A stretch of 64,000 nucleotides of DNA, taken from an uncultured Roseburia sp. (GTDB taxonomy: Bacteria; Bacillota; Clostridia; Lachnospirales; Lachnospiraceae). The notes under the pieces were generated by a model, which was not told the DNA's origin, searched no databases, and saw only the letters and a list, made by a program, of their open reading frames with translations. Shown piece after piece: positions 32,860 to 42,414 of this stretch (positions are counted from its first letter, which is position 1; every line of letters starts with the position of its first letter). A program made the position numbers and the translations under genes. The stretch lies in assembly GCA_947573605.1 (NCBI GenBank), contig CANPGM010000005.1, positions 55,473 to 119,472 of the forward strand, given 5' to 3'.

Positions 32860-34224
32860 TTACTGCGTCGTAGAAAAAAAATCAAATCCCGCCGTTTCGC
32901 CGATTATAATCACGGCAGGCGCCTCGATTTCCTCCTGCTTCGCTTCTTTTGCAATATCGGAAAGCGTTCCTCGAACGGATACGAATTGACCGTCAAAACC
33001 GCCGTGCACCACCGCTGCCGGAGTATCCGGATCCTTGCCGCATTCCAGCAGCTTTTTGGTAATTTCGGGAAGGTGTAAAAGACCCATCAGAAAAATCAAT
33101 GTCCCGTTCAGGGCCGCGAGCGTTTCAAAATTTTCCGGCAAAGAGTTCTCTTTTCCTTTTGTATGTCCCGTAATAACATGAAAACTTCTGCTGATGTCCC
33201 GGTGCGTAACGGGTATCCCCGCGGCAGCGGGAACGGCAATTGCCGATGTAATGCCGGGGATTTCCGTCACCGGGATGCCCTGCTCTTTTAAAGCCAGAAC
33301 TTCTTCGCCGCCCCTTCCGAACACAAACGGATCGCCGCCTTTTAAACGAACGACGCGCTTTCCCTTTTTTGCCTCCTGAATCAGCAGCCCGTTGATTTCC
33401 TCCTGCGTACGGCAGCATTTGCCGCAGCGTTTTCCGACATCTATTTTTTCACAGCTTTCCGGAGCATATTCCAGCAAACGCTCATCGGTTAGTGCGTCGT
33501 ATACGACGACCTCGGCTCTTTTCAGCGCATTTAAGCCCCGTACCGTAATCAAATCATATGCGCCGCACCCGGCTCCTGCCAGAACAACGCCGGGAATCCG
33601 CTTCGGATGCGGGTTCTGATAAGACTGCATCCTCTCCTGTGTCTCTTCTTCAGAGAGAACGCGGTTTGCTTCCATACAAAAAACCGCCGTTTCCCTTAAG
33701 AAAGAAGCCCTCGCATACGCGTCTTCTATCCGTTCCTTTGCAAGCGGCCTTAACGCCGCGAGATAATCCAGTATTTCCTCCGTTCGGCTGGGAAGCTGCT
33801 CCGCTATTTTGCTTTTTACCGCGGCGGCTGCGCCGGGACTTGCTCCTTCCGTCGAAACTCCGATGGTCAGCGCTCCGCTTTTTACAAGAGCCGGAAATAA
33901 AAAACCGCAGCTCTCCTTATCGTCTGCGGCATTAAAAAAAATCCCTTTTTCCCTGCAATAAGCCGCCGCACGCGCATTTGCTTCTTCGTCGTCCGATGCG
34001 GCAATCACAAAAAACGCGCCTTCCAAATCCTTCTCCGTAAACCTGCGGCGCTTTAAGAAAACCCGTTCCGTCTCCTGTATCCGGGGTATTATTTCAGGCG
34101 CAATTACAAAAAGTACGGGCTCAAACGGCTGCAGCTTTTCTATTTTGCGCGCCGCCACTTTTCCTCCGCCGATAATTACGCCTCGCTTATCCCTGATATC
34201 TATAAAAAACGGAAAATACCCCAT
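32860..34224 (-). CDS. cysG: Siroheme synthase, CysG-type fusion
   Basis: A 454-residue fusion. Residues 1-205 form the precorrin-2 dehydrogenase/ferrochelatase module (VIIGGGKVAARKIEKL is the NAD site). Residues about 212-454 form the uroporphyrinogen-III C-methyltransferase (RLKGGDPFVFGRGGEE, ITSAIAVPAAAGIPVTHRD). It converts uroporphyrinogen III to siroheme or feeds cobalamin synthesis. The first SAM loop reads GAGCGAYDLITVRG where GAGPGDxxLLT is usual, so Pro and Asp are replaced; activity may still be retained. It converges on the FecE-type gene. Confidence 0.93.
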   Translation of the reverse strand: MGYFPFFIDIRDKRGVIIGGGKVAARKIEKLQPFEPVLFVIAPEIIPRIQETERVFLKRRRFTEKDLEGAFFVIAASDDEEANARAAAYCREKGIFFNAADDKESCGFLFPALVKSGALTIGVSTEGASPGAAAAVKSKIAEQLPSRTEEILDYLAALRPLAKERIEDAYARASFLRETAVFCMEANRVLSEEETQERMQSYQNPHPKRIPGVVLAGAGCGAYDLITVRGLNALKRAEVVVYDALTDERLLEYAPESCEKIDVGKRCGKCCRTQEEINGLLIQEAKKGKRVVRLKGGDPFVFGRGGEEVLALKEQGIPVTEIPGITSAIAVPAAAGIPVTHRDISRSFHVITGHTKGKENSLPENFETLAALNGTLIFLMGLLHLPEITKKLLECGKDPDTPAAVVHGGFDGQFVSVRGTLSDIAKEAKQEEIEAPAVIIIGETAGFDFFSTTQ

Positions 34225-34234
34225 ACTATGCCTT

Positions 34235-35782
34235 CTATTCCTCCTGTCTTAGAAGCTCTGTTATCTGAGCAACCATATTGTTTATCGTAACCGCCTGATT
34301 TGCCACTTCCGTCGTATCGCTTGCGTTGCATCCGGCCATCTCATTAATTGAGCGGAACTGTTCATTTTCCTCTCGGATACTTTCCGCGATATCCTGATTG
34401 ATATTGACGGTTCTTTTAATGACTTCCGCCTGCTTTCCATGCGCTTCTCCCATCGTTTCGATTTCATTTACAGAAGCGTTTAGAAGTTCTGTCATCTCTT
34501 TAATAAACTGAAATACATTTTCTATATAATCGTTTTGCGTACCCAGTTTCGCAGAGTTTTCTTCCACCTGCAGCGTAATATCCCTAACATTCTGCTGTAT
34601 CCGCTCAATGACTTCCTGTACGACTTTTAAGGATTCCTGCGTGCTTGTTGCAAGCTTTCCGACCTCCGTTGCGACAACTGCAAAGCCTTTGCCGATCTCT
34701 CCTGCCCTGGCTGCTTCAATGGAAGCGTTTAGAGCAAGTAAATTTGTAGAAGAGGATATTTCACTGATCAGGTTCAGTGTCACTCCGATTTCCTGTACTG
34801 CATCTGAAAGCTTTTGCGTGGTAGCGGTTGTTTCATACATAGAGTCGGATACTTCCCCGTTGATGGTATGTAAATCACCTAAAAGCTTTTCATTCTCTGC
34901 AGATTTACCAATGAGATTTCTGGATGTAAGTTCCACCTTTCTCACATTATCTGCAACTACGCTTTCCCACCTGCTGAGTTCTTCCAGATTGATCATACTT
35001 TCGTCTGTTTTACCGCTTAAAAGATTACTGCTTTCAACTAAAATTTCACTTGTAGCAGCCAATTTATCGGCAGAAGCGCTCTCGTTTTCCGCTATCTGTG
35101 AAAGCGTTAAACCGGCGGTATGTAAATTTTCCGATAATGCCTGAACTCCCGAAAGAACGTTTTGTACCTGTTCCGTATTTCGCTCCAGTTCATCTTTCTT
35201 TGCATTTACAAGAATTTTTCTGATTAAACAGGTCAAAATAAATATAAACAGCAAAGTCAGAAAAAGACAGACAACTCTTGAAATCACATTCGGCAAAAAT
35301 AAAGCGTCCTTCACCGGAAGCGTCTCTCCTTTTATAAACCAGGCTGCGATTAGCGACGCGGAGATTTCCAAAGCAGTTATTCCCACGACCTTTACGTCTA
35401 TGAAAAAAGCGACTGCTATTACAAATAACAACGCATAACCCCAAAACTCTGTAGAGGGAATCATGTAGAGAATGTAATTATACTGTATAAACATAATTAC
35501 TACCAAAAATATTTTGGCATCTTTGAGCTTCCGGGGAGATACAACGCCGTTCACAAAACCTGTTTTTATAAAATAAATTCCGATAGACAGGTAGAGTAAG
35601 CATACGACATCAAAAATGATCAGCGCAGACCAGCTTACGGTCGGAAACAGTCCAAACATTTTTTCCACCGTATAAAGTATTCCGGCGCACTGACACGCTC
35701 CTGGAACAAGTAATAATACAAGAACATAAATTTTGTTCAGATACTCTTCTAATGCAGATTTATACTTTTTTCCCGTGCCCAT
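34235..35782 (-). CDS. Methyl-accepting chemotaxis protein with multi-helix membrane sensor
   Basis: A 515-residue receptor. Residues 1-190 contain about six hydrophobic helices and no sizeable extracellular domain, followed by a cytoplasmic signalling domain with tip [24 protein letters not shown]. No HAMP is obvious. Such receptors may sense membrane state or a lipophilic ligand. The gene stands alone, 10 bp upstream of cysG in transcription order, so read-through into cysG is possible. Confidence 0.9.
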   Translation of the reverse strand: MGTGKKYKSALEEYLNKIYVLVLLLVPGACQCAGILYTVEKMFGLFPTVSWSALIIFDVVCLLYLSIGIYFIKTGFVNGVVSPRKLKDAKIFLVVIMFIQYNYILYMIPSTEFWGYALLFVIAVAFFIDVKVVGITALEISASLIAAWFIKGETLPVKDALFLPNVISRVVCLFLTLLFIFILTCLIRKILVNAKKDELERNTEQVQNVLSGVQALSENLHTAGLTLSQIAENESASADKLAATSEILVESSNLLSGKTDESMINLEELSRWESVVADNVRKVELTSRNLIGKSAENEKLLGDLHTINGEVSDSMYETTATTQKLSDAVQEIGVTLNLISEISSSTNLLALNASIEAARAGEIGKGFAVVATEVGKLATSTQESLKVVQEVIERIQQNVRDITLQVEENSAKLGTQNDYIENVFQFIKEMTELLNASVNEIETMGEAHGKQAEVIKRTVNINQDIAESIREENEQFRSINEMAGCNASDTTEVANQAVTINNMVAQITELLRQEE

Positions 35783-35983
35783 CCCAATCTCTCCTAATAC
35801 GCATAATAAAAGTATTTAAAAATCTCATTCTTCGTATTTATACTTATCATTGTACCGCCTGTTGAGAAGTTCAGTATACCATAATTTTGTACCGCTGTCT
35901 ATTTTAACTTTTACGCCAGGCAGGCCGGAATATTCAAAGCATAACAGCGTCTGATTGAAAATTGAAACAGGAATTTACATGTT

Positions 35984-38900
35984 TTAAAACCCGTTATCAA
36001 TAATAATCCGGCTCCCCGCTCTTGATTTCTTAATTTTTATCTGCTGCGGTATACTCTCCTTCAATTCTTCCCGATGGCTGATTACGCCGACCAGCTTATT
36101 TTTCCCGGACAGGCGAAGTAAAATATCCATCGCCGTATCCATCGATTTCCGGTCGAGCGAGCCGAAGCCTTCGTCAATAAACAGCGCGTCCATCTGTATT
36201 CCTCCCAGATTGGAGGAAACCGTATCCGACAATCCGAGCGCAAGGCTAAGCGACGCCTGAAAGCTTTCGCCGCCGGAGAGACTGCCGACCGGTCTGCTGT
36301 GCCCGGTAAAATTATCCATCACGTCCAAATCCAGACTGGTGTTTTTCCGTTTATCGCCGGATTCCTTCCGCCGGAACAGCTCATACTGCCCGTCGCTCAT
36401 CGGAAGCAGCCTCTGATTCGCCGCCGCAAGGATTCGGTCGAAGCCTGCGGTCTGGATATACTGCTCCAGCGTCATTTTCGCGTCTCCTCCAACGTTCTTT
36501 CCCGTTACCAGATCGGAAAGGCGGGCGCAGAGATCGTATTCTTTCCTGCATTTCTCCAGATCTTTTTTTCGGTTTTTCATTTCCTTAAGGATTTCATCGT
36601 TTCGACTGATTCGCTGCTCTGTATCGCTCTTTTGCCTGCGAATGTCTTCGACTGTTTCGTTTTGCTCGTCCCGCTCCTTTGTAAGCTGCTCTGCGTCCGT
36701 CCATGCCTTCCCTTCGGCTTCCGCCTCTGCGGCTTTTAAAAGCTCCCGGATTCTAAACGCCTCGTTATTATAAGCGTCTCTCTCCTCTTTCTCTTCCGTA
36801 ATGCGGCTTTCGTCAACAAGATGTGCCGCAAATTCTTCTTCACTGCCAAACTGCTCCGTCTCCAGAGTTTTCTGAAAACTTTCACCGCACGCCTGTTCTG
36901 TCTCCCGTGTCTTTTTCAGAAACTCCGAACGCTCCTTAAAAAGAGAATCCCATTTTTGCTTTTCCGCTTCAGCCTTTTTTTGCTCTTCCTCAGCCCCCTT
37001 AAGCGCGTCAGAGATTTTTTCCGCACGCTCCGACGCGCGCTTCTGTTCCCGTTCCGCCTCTTCCAGATTCTGATACTCCAGTCCGGCCAGATTCTTAAGT
37101 TCGGTTCGCTTTTCGGCCAGCAGCGTCTGATTTACCTGCCAGTTTTTGGTATACATTTCCCTTCGCTTTGCAAGTTCCTCCTTTTCTTCTCCACGGGCGG
37201 CCGAAAGCGCTGCTTCCGCCTTCTTCCGTTTCTCACAATCCTTTGAAACGGAAGTTATTTTTTCTTCGTTCTTCGTCTGTTTGTGTGCAAGCGCCGCCAA
37301 CGCCGTTTCCGCGGATAAAAACAATTTTTCTAAAAAGCTCTCATCCGCCGGCAAAGCCCCGTGTTCCAATGCCTCCGTTTCCGCTTCTTTACAAAGCAGC
37401 TCGTGCCTTACCGCCGATAAAATCCGTCTGCGAAGCGCGTCCGCCGTTTTCTCCTGCGCTGTCTTTGCTTTCTCTGCCTCTAAAAGCGCCGTCTCCTTTT
37501 CCTTCCGGGCGCATGTTTCCTCTTCCTGCAATTTTTTAAGCTCCTCTTCCGTCGCCGCTTTCTCCGGCATTGCCGCAGGCTCGGGATGATGGAGCGAACC
37601 GCAGACGGGACATTTTTTCCCTTCCTGCAGTGTACGCGCAAGCAGACCGGCCCTGCAATTGTCTAACACATGCTCCGCCGAAATCCGCTCCTGCTCTTTT
37701 TTTTCAAAAAATTCCTGTCTTTCACGGAAAACTTCCTGTTTCTGAGCCAGTTCGTTTTCCCCCTCCCGATAATGCGGAATCTCCGTTTCCGCCAGTTCCT
37801 CTAATTCTTTTTTTAATCCCAATATCTTTTCGTTTTCCACTTTAAGGCGCGTAAGCTCTTCGGGGCTTTCTCCGTACGCATTTACCGTCCCCTCCAGCCG
37901 GGCGATTTTTTCCTTAAGTTCCCGCTCCGCGTTTGTAAGAGCCGTCTCTTCCCGATTCAGTTTTTCCGCTTCTTCTTCCAAACCGACGACGGAACAGGCA
38001 AGGTCGTCCCGCAGCTTGTATTTTTCAAAATCTTCCCGCAGCTTTTCCGCTTTTTTTTGCAGTCGTTCGCCCTCGTCCCTTTCCTTTTCGGCCTCCGCAA
38101 ACGCTTCCGCCGCCCTGCGGCAGCGTTCGTCGGCAGCCGTTTTTTCCCGCACCGCCTCTTTTTGGCTGTTCTCTGCTTCCTCCTGTTCCTTCTGCCGGTC
38201 CTTCCATGCGTCGTATACCGGCTTTACCTTTCGTACCGCTGCAATCTGTCTTTCGATTTGCGCCGCAAGCGCTTGCATTTCCCCTTTTCTGCCTTCCAGT
38301 TCCTGCTTTTTCTCCCGCAGATTCTTAAGCTTTTCAAGCTTTTTATTTGTTTCCTCCGCCAGCGTCAGCTCTTTCTCTTTCCGCTTCAAAATCAATTCGG
38401 CGGCGGTCCATTCCCGCTCCAATCTTTCCCTCTTTTGGCAATCTTCGCTTAGAATCCGCGCCAGCAGCTCTGACATTTCGTCCGCATTCCATGCGCTTTT
38501 GCTCTTATTCGCTTTCTCTTTTAAATCCTCCAGCTCTTCCCTGCAGGCGCTGTTTTCGTCCGCCGCGGCGCCGTTAAAATACAAAATCATACTGTTTTCG
38601 ATTTCCGTTTTCTTTCCTTCGCTCTCCTTCTGCCTTTCCTTCAGCCGTTCCCCGATTTTCCGATATCCGTCCGTTAAAAAGATTGTGCGGAGAATCTCTG
38701 TCCGCTCTTCCGTTTTTGCATGAAGGAGCGCGCGGAACTCTCCCTGTGCAATCATTACAATCTGCTTAAACTGGTTTACGTCAATATGAAGGAGCTGTCG
38801 CACGCGCTCATTCACCGCCTTCTCGCCTTCTGCGGGCTCCCCGTCCTCACAAAACAGCACGGCCTTTCCTTTTTTCACCAACGTCCCTTCTCCCCGCTTC

Positions 38901-39208
38901 TTTTTTCTTTCATAAGACGGTTCGCGGTAAATCCGGTATTCCTTTCCCTGATGTAAAAAGGAAAACTCCACATAGCTCTCCGTTTCGGGCTTCGCATAGT
39001 CGCTGCGGAGATTTTTCGTATCCCGGTAGCTTCCGCTTGTGACGCCGTAAAGCGCAAAACAGATGGCGTCGAATAGCGTCGTCTTCCCCGCTCCCGTATC
39101 GCCGGAAATCAAAAAGAGTCCCCGTTCCTCAAACTGGCCGAAATCGATTTCCGTCATTGTTTCCGCGTACGGGCCGAATGCGCTGACAATTAATTTAAGC
39201 GGTTTCAT
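35984..39208 (-). CDS. sbcC: Exonuclease subunit SbcC
   Basis: A 1074-residue SMC-like ATPase from ATG 39208 (MKPLKLIVSAFGPY); the frame extends upstream but only overlaps sbcD. Walker A is SGDTGAGKTTLFDAI, the centre is two long coiled coils (E/K/A-rich) around a CPVCG zinc hook, and the C-terminus has LSGGESFQASLSLALG and ALFIDEGFGSLD. With SbcD it opens hairpins and protein-blocked ends. The ORF overlaps sbcD by 14 bp. Confidence 0.96.
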   Translation of the reverse strand: MKPLKLIVSAFGPYAETMTEIDFGQFEERGLFLISGDTGAGKTTLFDAICFALYGVTSGSYRDTKNLRSDYAKPETESYVEFSFLHQGKEYRIYREPSYERKKKRGEGTLVKKGKAVLFCEDGEPAEGEKAVNERVRQLLHIDVNQFKQIVMIAQGEFRALLHAKTEERTEILRTIFLTDGYRKIGERLKERQKESEGKKTEIENSMILYFNGAAADENSACREELEDLKEKANKSKSAWNADEMSELLARILSEDCQKRERLEREWTAAELILKRKEKELTLAEETNKKLEKLKNLREKKQELEGRKGEMQALAAQIERQIAAVRKVKPVYDAWKDRQKEQEEAENSQKEAVREKTAADERCRRAAEAFAEAEKERDEGERLQKKAEKLREDFEKYKLRDDLACSVVGLEEEAEKLNREETALTNAERELKEKIARLEGTVNAYGESPEELTRLKVENEKILGLKKELEELAETEIPHYREGENELAQKQEVFRERQEFFEKKEQERISAEHVLDNCRAGLLARTLQEGKKCPVCGSLHHPEPAAMPEKAATEEELKKLQEEETCARKEKETALLEAEKAKTAQEKTADALRRRILSAVRHELLCKEAETEALEHGALPADESFLEKLFLSAETALAALAHKQTKNEEKITSVSKDCEKRKKAEAALSAARGEEKEELAKRREMYTKNWQVNQTLLAEKRTELKNLAGLEYQNLEEAEREQKRASERAEKISDALKGAEEEQKKAEAEKQKWDSLFKERSEFLKKTRETEQACGESFQKTLETEQFGSEEEFAAHLVDESRITEEKEERDAYNNEAFRIRELLKAAEAEAEGKAWTDAEQLTKERDEQNETVEDIRRQKSDTEQRISRNDEILKEMKNRKKDLEKCRKEYDLCARLSDLVTGKNVGGDAKMTLEQYIQTAGFDRILAAANQRLLPMSDGQYELFRRKESGDKRKNTSLDLDVMDNFTGHSRPVGSLSGGESFQASLSLALGLSDTVSSNLGGIQMDALFIDEGFGSLDRKSMDTAMDILLRLSGKNKLVGVISHREELKESIPQQIKIKKSRAGSRIIIDNGF

Positions 39209-40391
39209 TCGTATTCCCCCTATTCTGAAATGGCTGACTTCCGGCGGCCAATATTCCCGCTTCCTCCGCCGCCTCAAACAAAATCTTCGTTTCTTCCTCC
39301 GATATCTCGGTTCCAAATCTCATACGGTAAAAATCCGAAATCAGTTCTTCAAACGACTGTGTTTTTGCCGCTTCCAAAAGGATTCCCTGATCCGTCCCTT
39401 TTGTATGAGTATTGTCATAATCCAGCTTTAATACGTTCGGATAATACCCTCTGATAATATCCATCGCGTTTGGAACGGGAGCTTCGTCCGTCAGCGTGAC
39501 GTAAATATAGTCGTCCGTATCCGTAATCTTTTTTCGGTCCAAAAGCTGTTCTAACCGTCCTTTCAGCCGCCGCATTTCCCGCCGCGGCTTCAGTGCGATT
39601 AACTCGACCGATACCTCCCCCTTTTTTCCTATTGTAATCAGCGGCACGGATTTGTCATTCGTAATTTCACTTACCGAATATTTCAGCGGCGAACCGGCAT
39701 ATCTGACGGTATCCCGCCCAACGCTCTGGGGCGAATGGATATGTCCGAGCGCGGCGTAGTCAAAATCCGCAAAACAGTCGGCGCCGACCCGTTCTACCGC
39801 GCCGACAGTTAAAACCGCCGCGCTCTCGGAACCGCCGATTTCCGGATCCCCGCCGCCTCCCGCAACGAACTGATGCGCGACAATCAGATTGCGCGCCTTC
39901 TTATCAATGTCCGCCTTCTTTATCGCAAAGCGAACCGCGCCGTCGTAGGAATCAATCGCTTCTTCGGGAAAATAATGACGTACCTGAGACGCCTTTACAA
40001 ACGGCAGAAGATAGATATGGAGCGGGCCGTACTCGTCGTTAAGCGTCTGCTTAGAAAGCCTGCCCTCATATTTAGAGGCAATATAAATTCCCGTCGTTTC
40101 AAATAGCGGACTGCCGAAATTGAGACGCTCGTCCGAATCGTGATTGCCGCTGATTAAAAATGTCTTGATTTTTTGTTCCGCAAGCGCGCAAATAAATTCA
40201 TTGCAGACTTTGACCGCTTCCTCGCTCGGAACCGACTTATCATAAATATCCCCCGCAATTAACAGCGCGTCGACATTCTGCTCGTCAATGACAGATAATA
40301 TCTGATTCAGGATATATTTCTGATCGTCAATCATAGAAAAATCATTTACCGATTTTCCGATATGCAAATCCCCCAAATGCAAAAACCTCAT
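39195..40391 (-). CDS. sbcD: Exonuclease subunit SbcD
   Basis: A 398-residue Mre11-type phosphoesterase from ATG 40391 (MRFLHLGDLHIGKSV). Metal-binding motifs GDLHIGK, LIAGDIYD, ISGNHDSDERL and AHQF are present, and ALGHIHSPQSVG closes the site. Its start overlaps the stop of the MATE gene (ATGA), and its end overlaps sbcC. The three genes form one transcript. Confidence 0.95.
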   Translation of the reverse strand: MRFLHLGDLHIGKSVNDFSMIDDQKYILNQILSVIDEQNVDALLIAGDIYDKSVPSEEAVKVCNEFICALAEQKIKTFLISGNHDSDERLNFGSPLFETTGIYIASKYEGRLSKQTLNDEYGPLHIYLLPFVKASQVRHYFPEEAIDSYDGAVRFAIKKADIDKKARNLIVAHQFVAGGGGDPEIGGSESAAVLTVGAVERVGADCFADFDYAALGHIHSPQSVGRDTVRYAGSPLKYSVSEITNDKSVPLITIGKKGEVSVELIALKPRREMRRLKGRLEQLLDRKKITDTDDYIYVTLTDEAPVPNAMDIIRGYYPNVLKLDYDNTHTKGTDQGILLEAAKTQSFEELISDFYRMRFGTEISEEETKILFEAAEEAGILAAGSQPFQNRGNTNETA

Positions 40392-41740
40392 CTTCGTGTT
40401 CTCCTTTTTTGTTCTCTCCTTTTTTGCCTGAAATAATAAAGCGCGCCCGCCGCATCCGCAAGAAACCAGCCAATCGGCACAGACCACCAGATTCCGGAGA
40501 CTCCGAATGCGGAAATCGCCGAAAGCAGATAGGCCAGCGCTACGCGTGTTCCCAGCGACAGGACGGTCAGAACCACGGACATCCCCGGCTTACCTACCGC
40601 CCGATAATACCCGTACAGCAGAAACAGGCAGCCGATACCGCAGTAAAACGCTCCTTCTATCCGCAGGTAACGAACTCCTTCCGCAATAACTTCTGTTTCC
40701 TCCGGCGCCACAAACAGCCCCATCAGCGGCTTAGCAAAGCACCAGACCGCAGCCGATACCGCGATACAAAATACAAATACTGTAAGCGACGCGCTTTTTA
40801 ATCCCCTGCGGATACGCGCTTCTTTCCCGGCTCCGTAATTTTGGGCAATAAAAGTAGAAAACGCATTGCCGAAATCCTGCGCCGGCATATAAGCAAACGC
40901 ATCAATTTTAACGGCTGCGGCAAAGGCCGCCATAACAATCGGGCCGAAGCTGTTGACCAATCCCTGTACCAGTAAGATCCCAAGATTCATAATCGACTGC
41001 TGCACACAGGTTAGAACGGAATAACCCGTGATTTCCCCGATACATTCCTTTCGGATTTCCAAGCGTCTCAAACCGCAGAAAAGTCCCGCATGTTTTTTCA
41101 AAGTATACGCTGCAATACCGATTCCTGAGACATACTGCGACAGAACCGTCGCCGCGGCGGCAGCTTTGGCTCCCCATCCAAGCCCCAGTACAAACCATAA
41201 ATCCAGAATGATATTCAGTACGGCGGAAACCGCAAGAAACATCAGCGGAACGACCGAGTTGCCGATCGCCCGCAGAAAAGAAGCAAAATAATTGTATAAA
41301 AACACCGCCGCGATTCCCAGAAAAATGACTGCAAGATATTCTCTCATCATCCCCCATACTTCGTCCGGCACGCGCAGAAATACCCGTATTCCGTCCAGAC
41401 AGGCAAATGCAAGAATATTTAACAGCAGTGTAACCCCCGCTATCAGTACAAAAGACGCGCATACGCGTTCTCCAAGTCCCGCCTCGTCTTTTTGCCCGAA
41501 CCGAATAGAGAACACCGCTCCGCTGCCCATACAAAGTCCCAGCAAAATCGAGGTTAAAAAGGTCATCAGCGTAAATGACGAACCGACGGCGGCAAGCGCA
41601 TGTTTGCCAAGACATTTTCCGACAATCAGCGTATCCGCAATATTGTAACACTGCTGCAGCAGGTTCCCGAAAATCATGGGAACGGCAAAACCCAGCATAG
41701 AGCGCATGACCGGACCCTCTGTTAAATCTCCTGTTCTCAT
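40388..41740 (-). CDS. MATE-family efflux protein
   Basis: A 450-residue, twelve-helix transporter. ATG 41740 (MRTGDLTEGPVMRSML) has GAGGGAACAT upstream and fits better than ATG 41752. Hallmarks are FAVPMIFGNLLQQCYNIADTLIVGKCLGKHALAAVG and, in the second half, MPAQDFGNAFSTFIAQNYGAG. It belongs to the DinF/NorM-like group exporting cationic compounds. It is coupled to sbcD by an ATGA overlap. Confidence 0.93.
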   Translation of the reverse strand: MRTGDLTEGPVMRSMLGFAVPMIFGNLLQQCYNIADTLIVGKCLGKHALAAVGSSFTLMTFLTSILLGLCMGSGAVFSIRFGQKDEAGLGERVCASFVLIAGVTLLLNILAFACLDGIRVFLRVPDEVWGMMREYLAVIFLGIAAVFLYNYFASFLRAIGNSVVPLMFLAVSAVLNIILDLWFVLGLGWGAKAAAAATVLSQYVSGIGIAAYTLKKHAGLFCGLRRLEIRKECIGEITGYSVLTCVQQSIMNLGILLVQGLVNSFGPIVMAAFAAAVKIDAFAYMPAQDFGNAFSTFIAQNYGAGKEARIRRGLKSASLTVFVFCIAVSAAVWCFAKPLMGLFVAPEETEVIAEGVRYLRIEGAFYCGIGCLFLLYGYYRAVGKPGMSVVLTVLSLGTRVALAYLLSAISAFGVSGIWWSVPIGWFLADAAGALYYFRQKRREQKRRTRR

Positions 41741-41775
41741 ATGTTCCCTCATTTCTATGATGTTTGAGTGCGCCC

Positions 41776-42411
41776 TTACGAGAGTTTTCTCAGCGCATCA
41801 ACTACCTTTGTATTCTCATTTTTATCATTGGTCAGCAGACCGGCGACCGCCGAAGTATACGCCGGAAGCTGCTTTTCCCGATACCACAGTAATTCCCGCT
41901 GAAAAAGATTTTCCGCCAACAGCGAAGCATCGATCCCCATCGCTTCAAAGCTGTATGTCATTCTTTCCGGGTGCGCGCACGGCAGATCCGCTTTTTTCCT
42001 GCAGCTTTTACAAAGCCTGCAGCTTCCTGAGGAAATATAATACTCGTTTTCCTCCATAGCGCTCCGTAAGGCTTTATCGATTCGGCTTTTTAAAATGGTA
42101 TTGGCAGCTCTTACCTTCAGATACTGCTGCCTGATATAGGCAAGCTGCTCTAATTCAATCGAAAGCAAAAACACATAAATATACTCGTATTTTTTTACAA
42201 ATTGTTTATAATCCGGGGCATACGGAGGACAGGACCATTTGCTGCCGTAATTGGGACAGCCGTTTTCGCAAAGACTGTCAAAATACGGCTTATTCAGAAA
42301 CGGTACCAGACATTCCGTGCGGACAAAATTCGTTTCACAGCGATACGCTGTCACGGCACGGGGCGTATGCGCGTTCAATTGAAAAATCTTTTTATTTGCG
42401 GTCAGATCCAA
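41776..42411 (-). CDS. DUF2284 cysteine-rich metal-binding protein
   Basis: A 211-residue protein. The start is TTG (42411-42409) with GGGGG 8 bases upstream. Cysteine motifs include LCENGCPNYGSKWSCPPYAPD (about 49-69) and CRLCKSCRKKADLPCAHPE (about 131-149), the DUF2284 pattern that likely holds Fe-S clusters or other metals. Function is unknown. It directly follows the ABC gene, where the second half-transporter would normally be. Confidence 0.86.
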   Translation of the reverse strand: MDLTANKKIFQLNAHTPRAVTAYRCETNFVRTECLVPFLNKPYFDSLCENGCPNYGSKWSCPPYAPDYKQFVKKYEYIYVFLLSIELEQLAYIRQQYLKVRAANTILKSRIDKALRSAMEENEYYISSGSCRLCKSCRKKADLPCAHPERMTYSFEAMGIDASLLAENLFQRELLWYREKQLPAYTSAVAGLLTNDKNENTKVVDALRKLS

Positions 42412-42414
42412 ATT

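Noticed and set aside
37146..38723. Several long plus-strand open frames opposite sbcC
   Set aside because: They are complements of the E/K/A-rich coiled coil, have serine-rich low-complexity translations and no ribosome sites.
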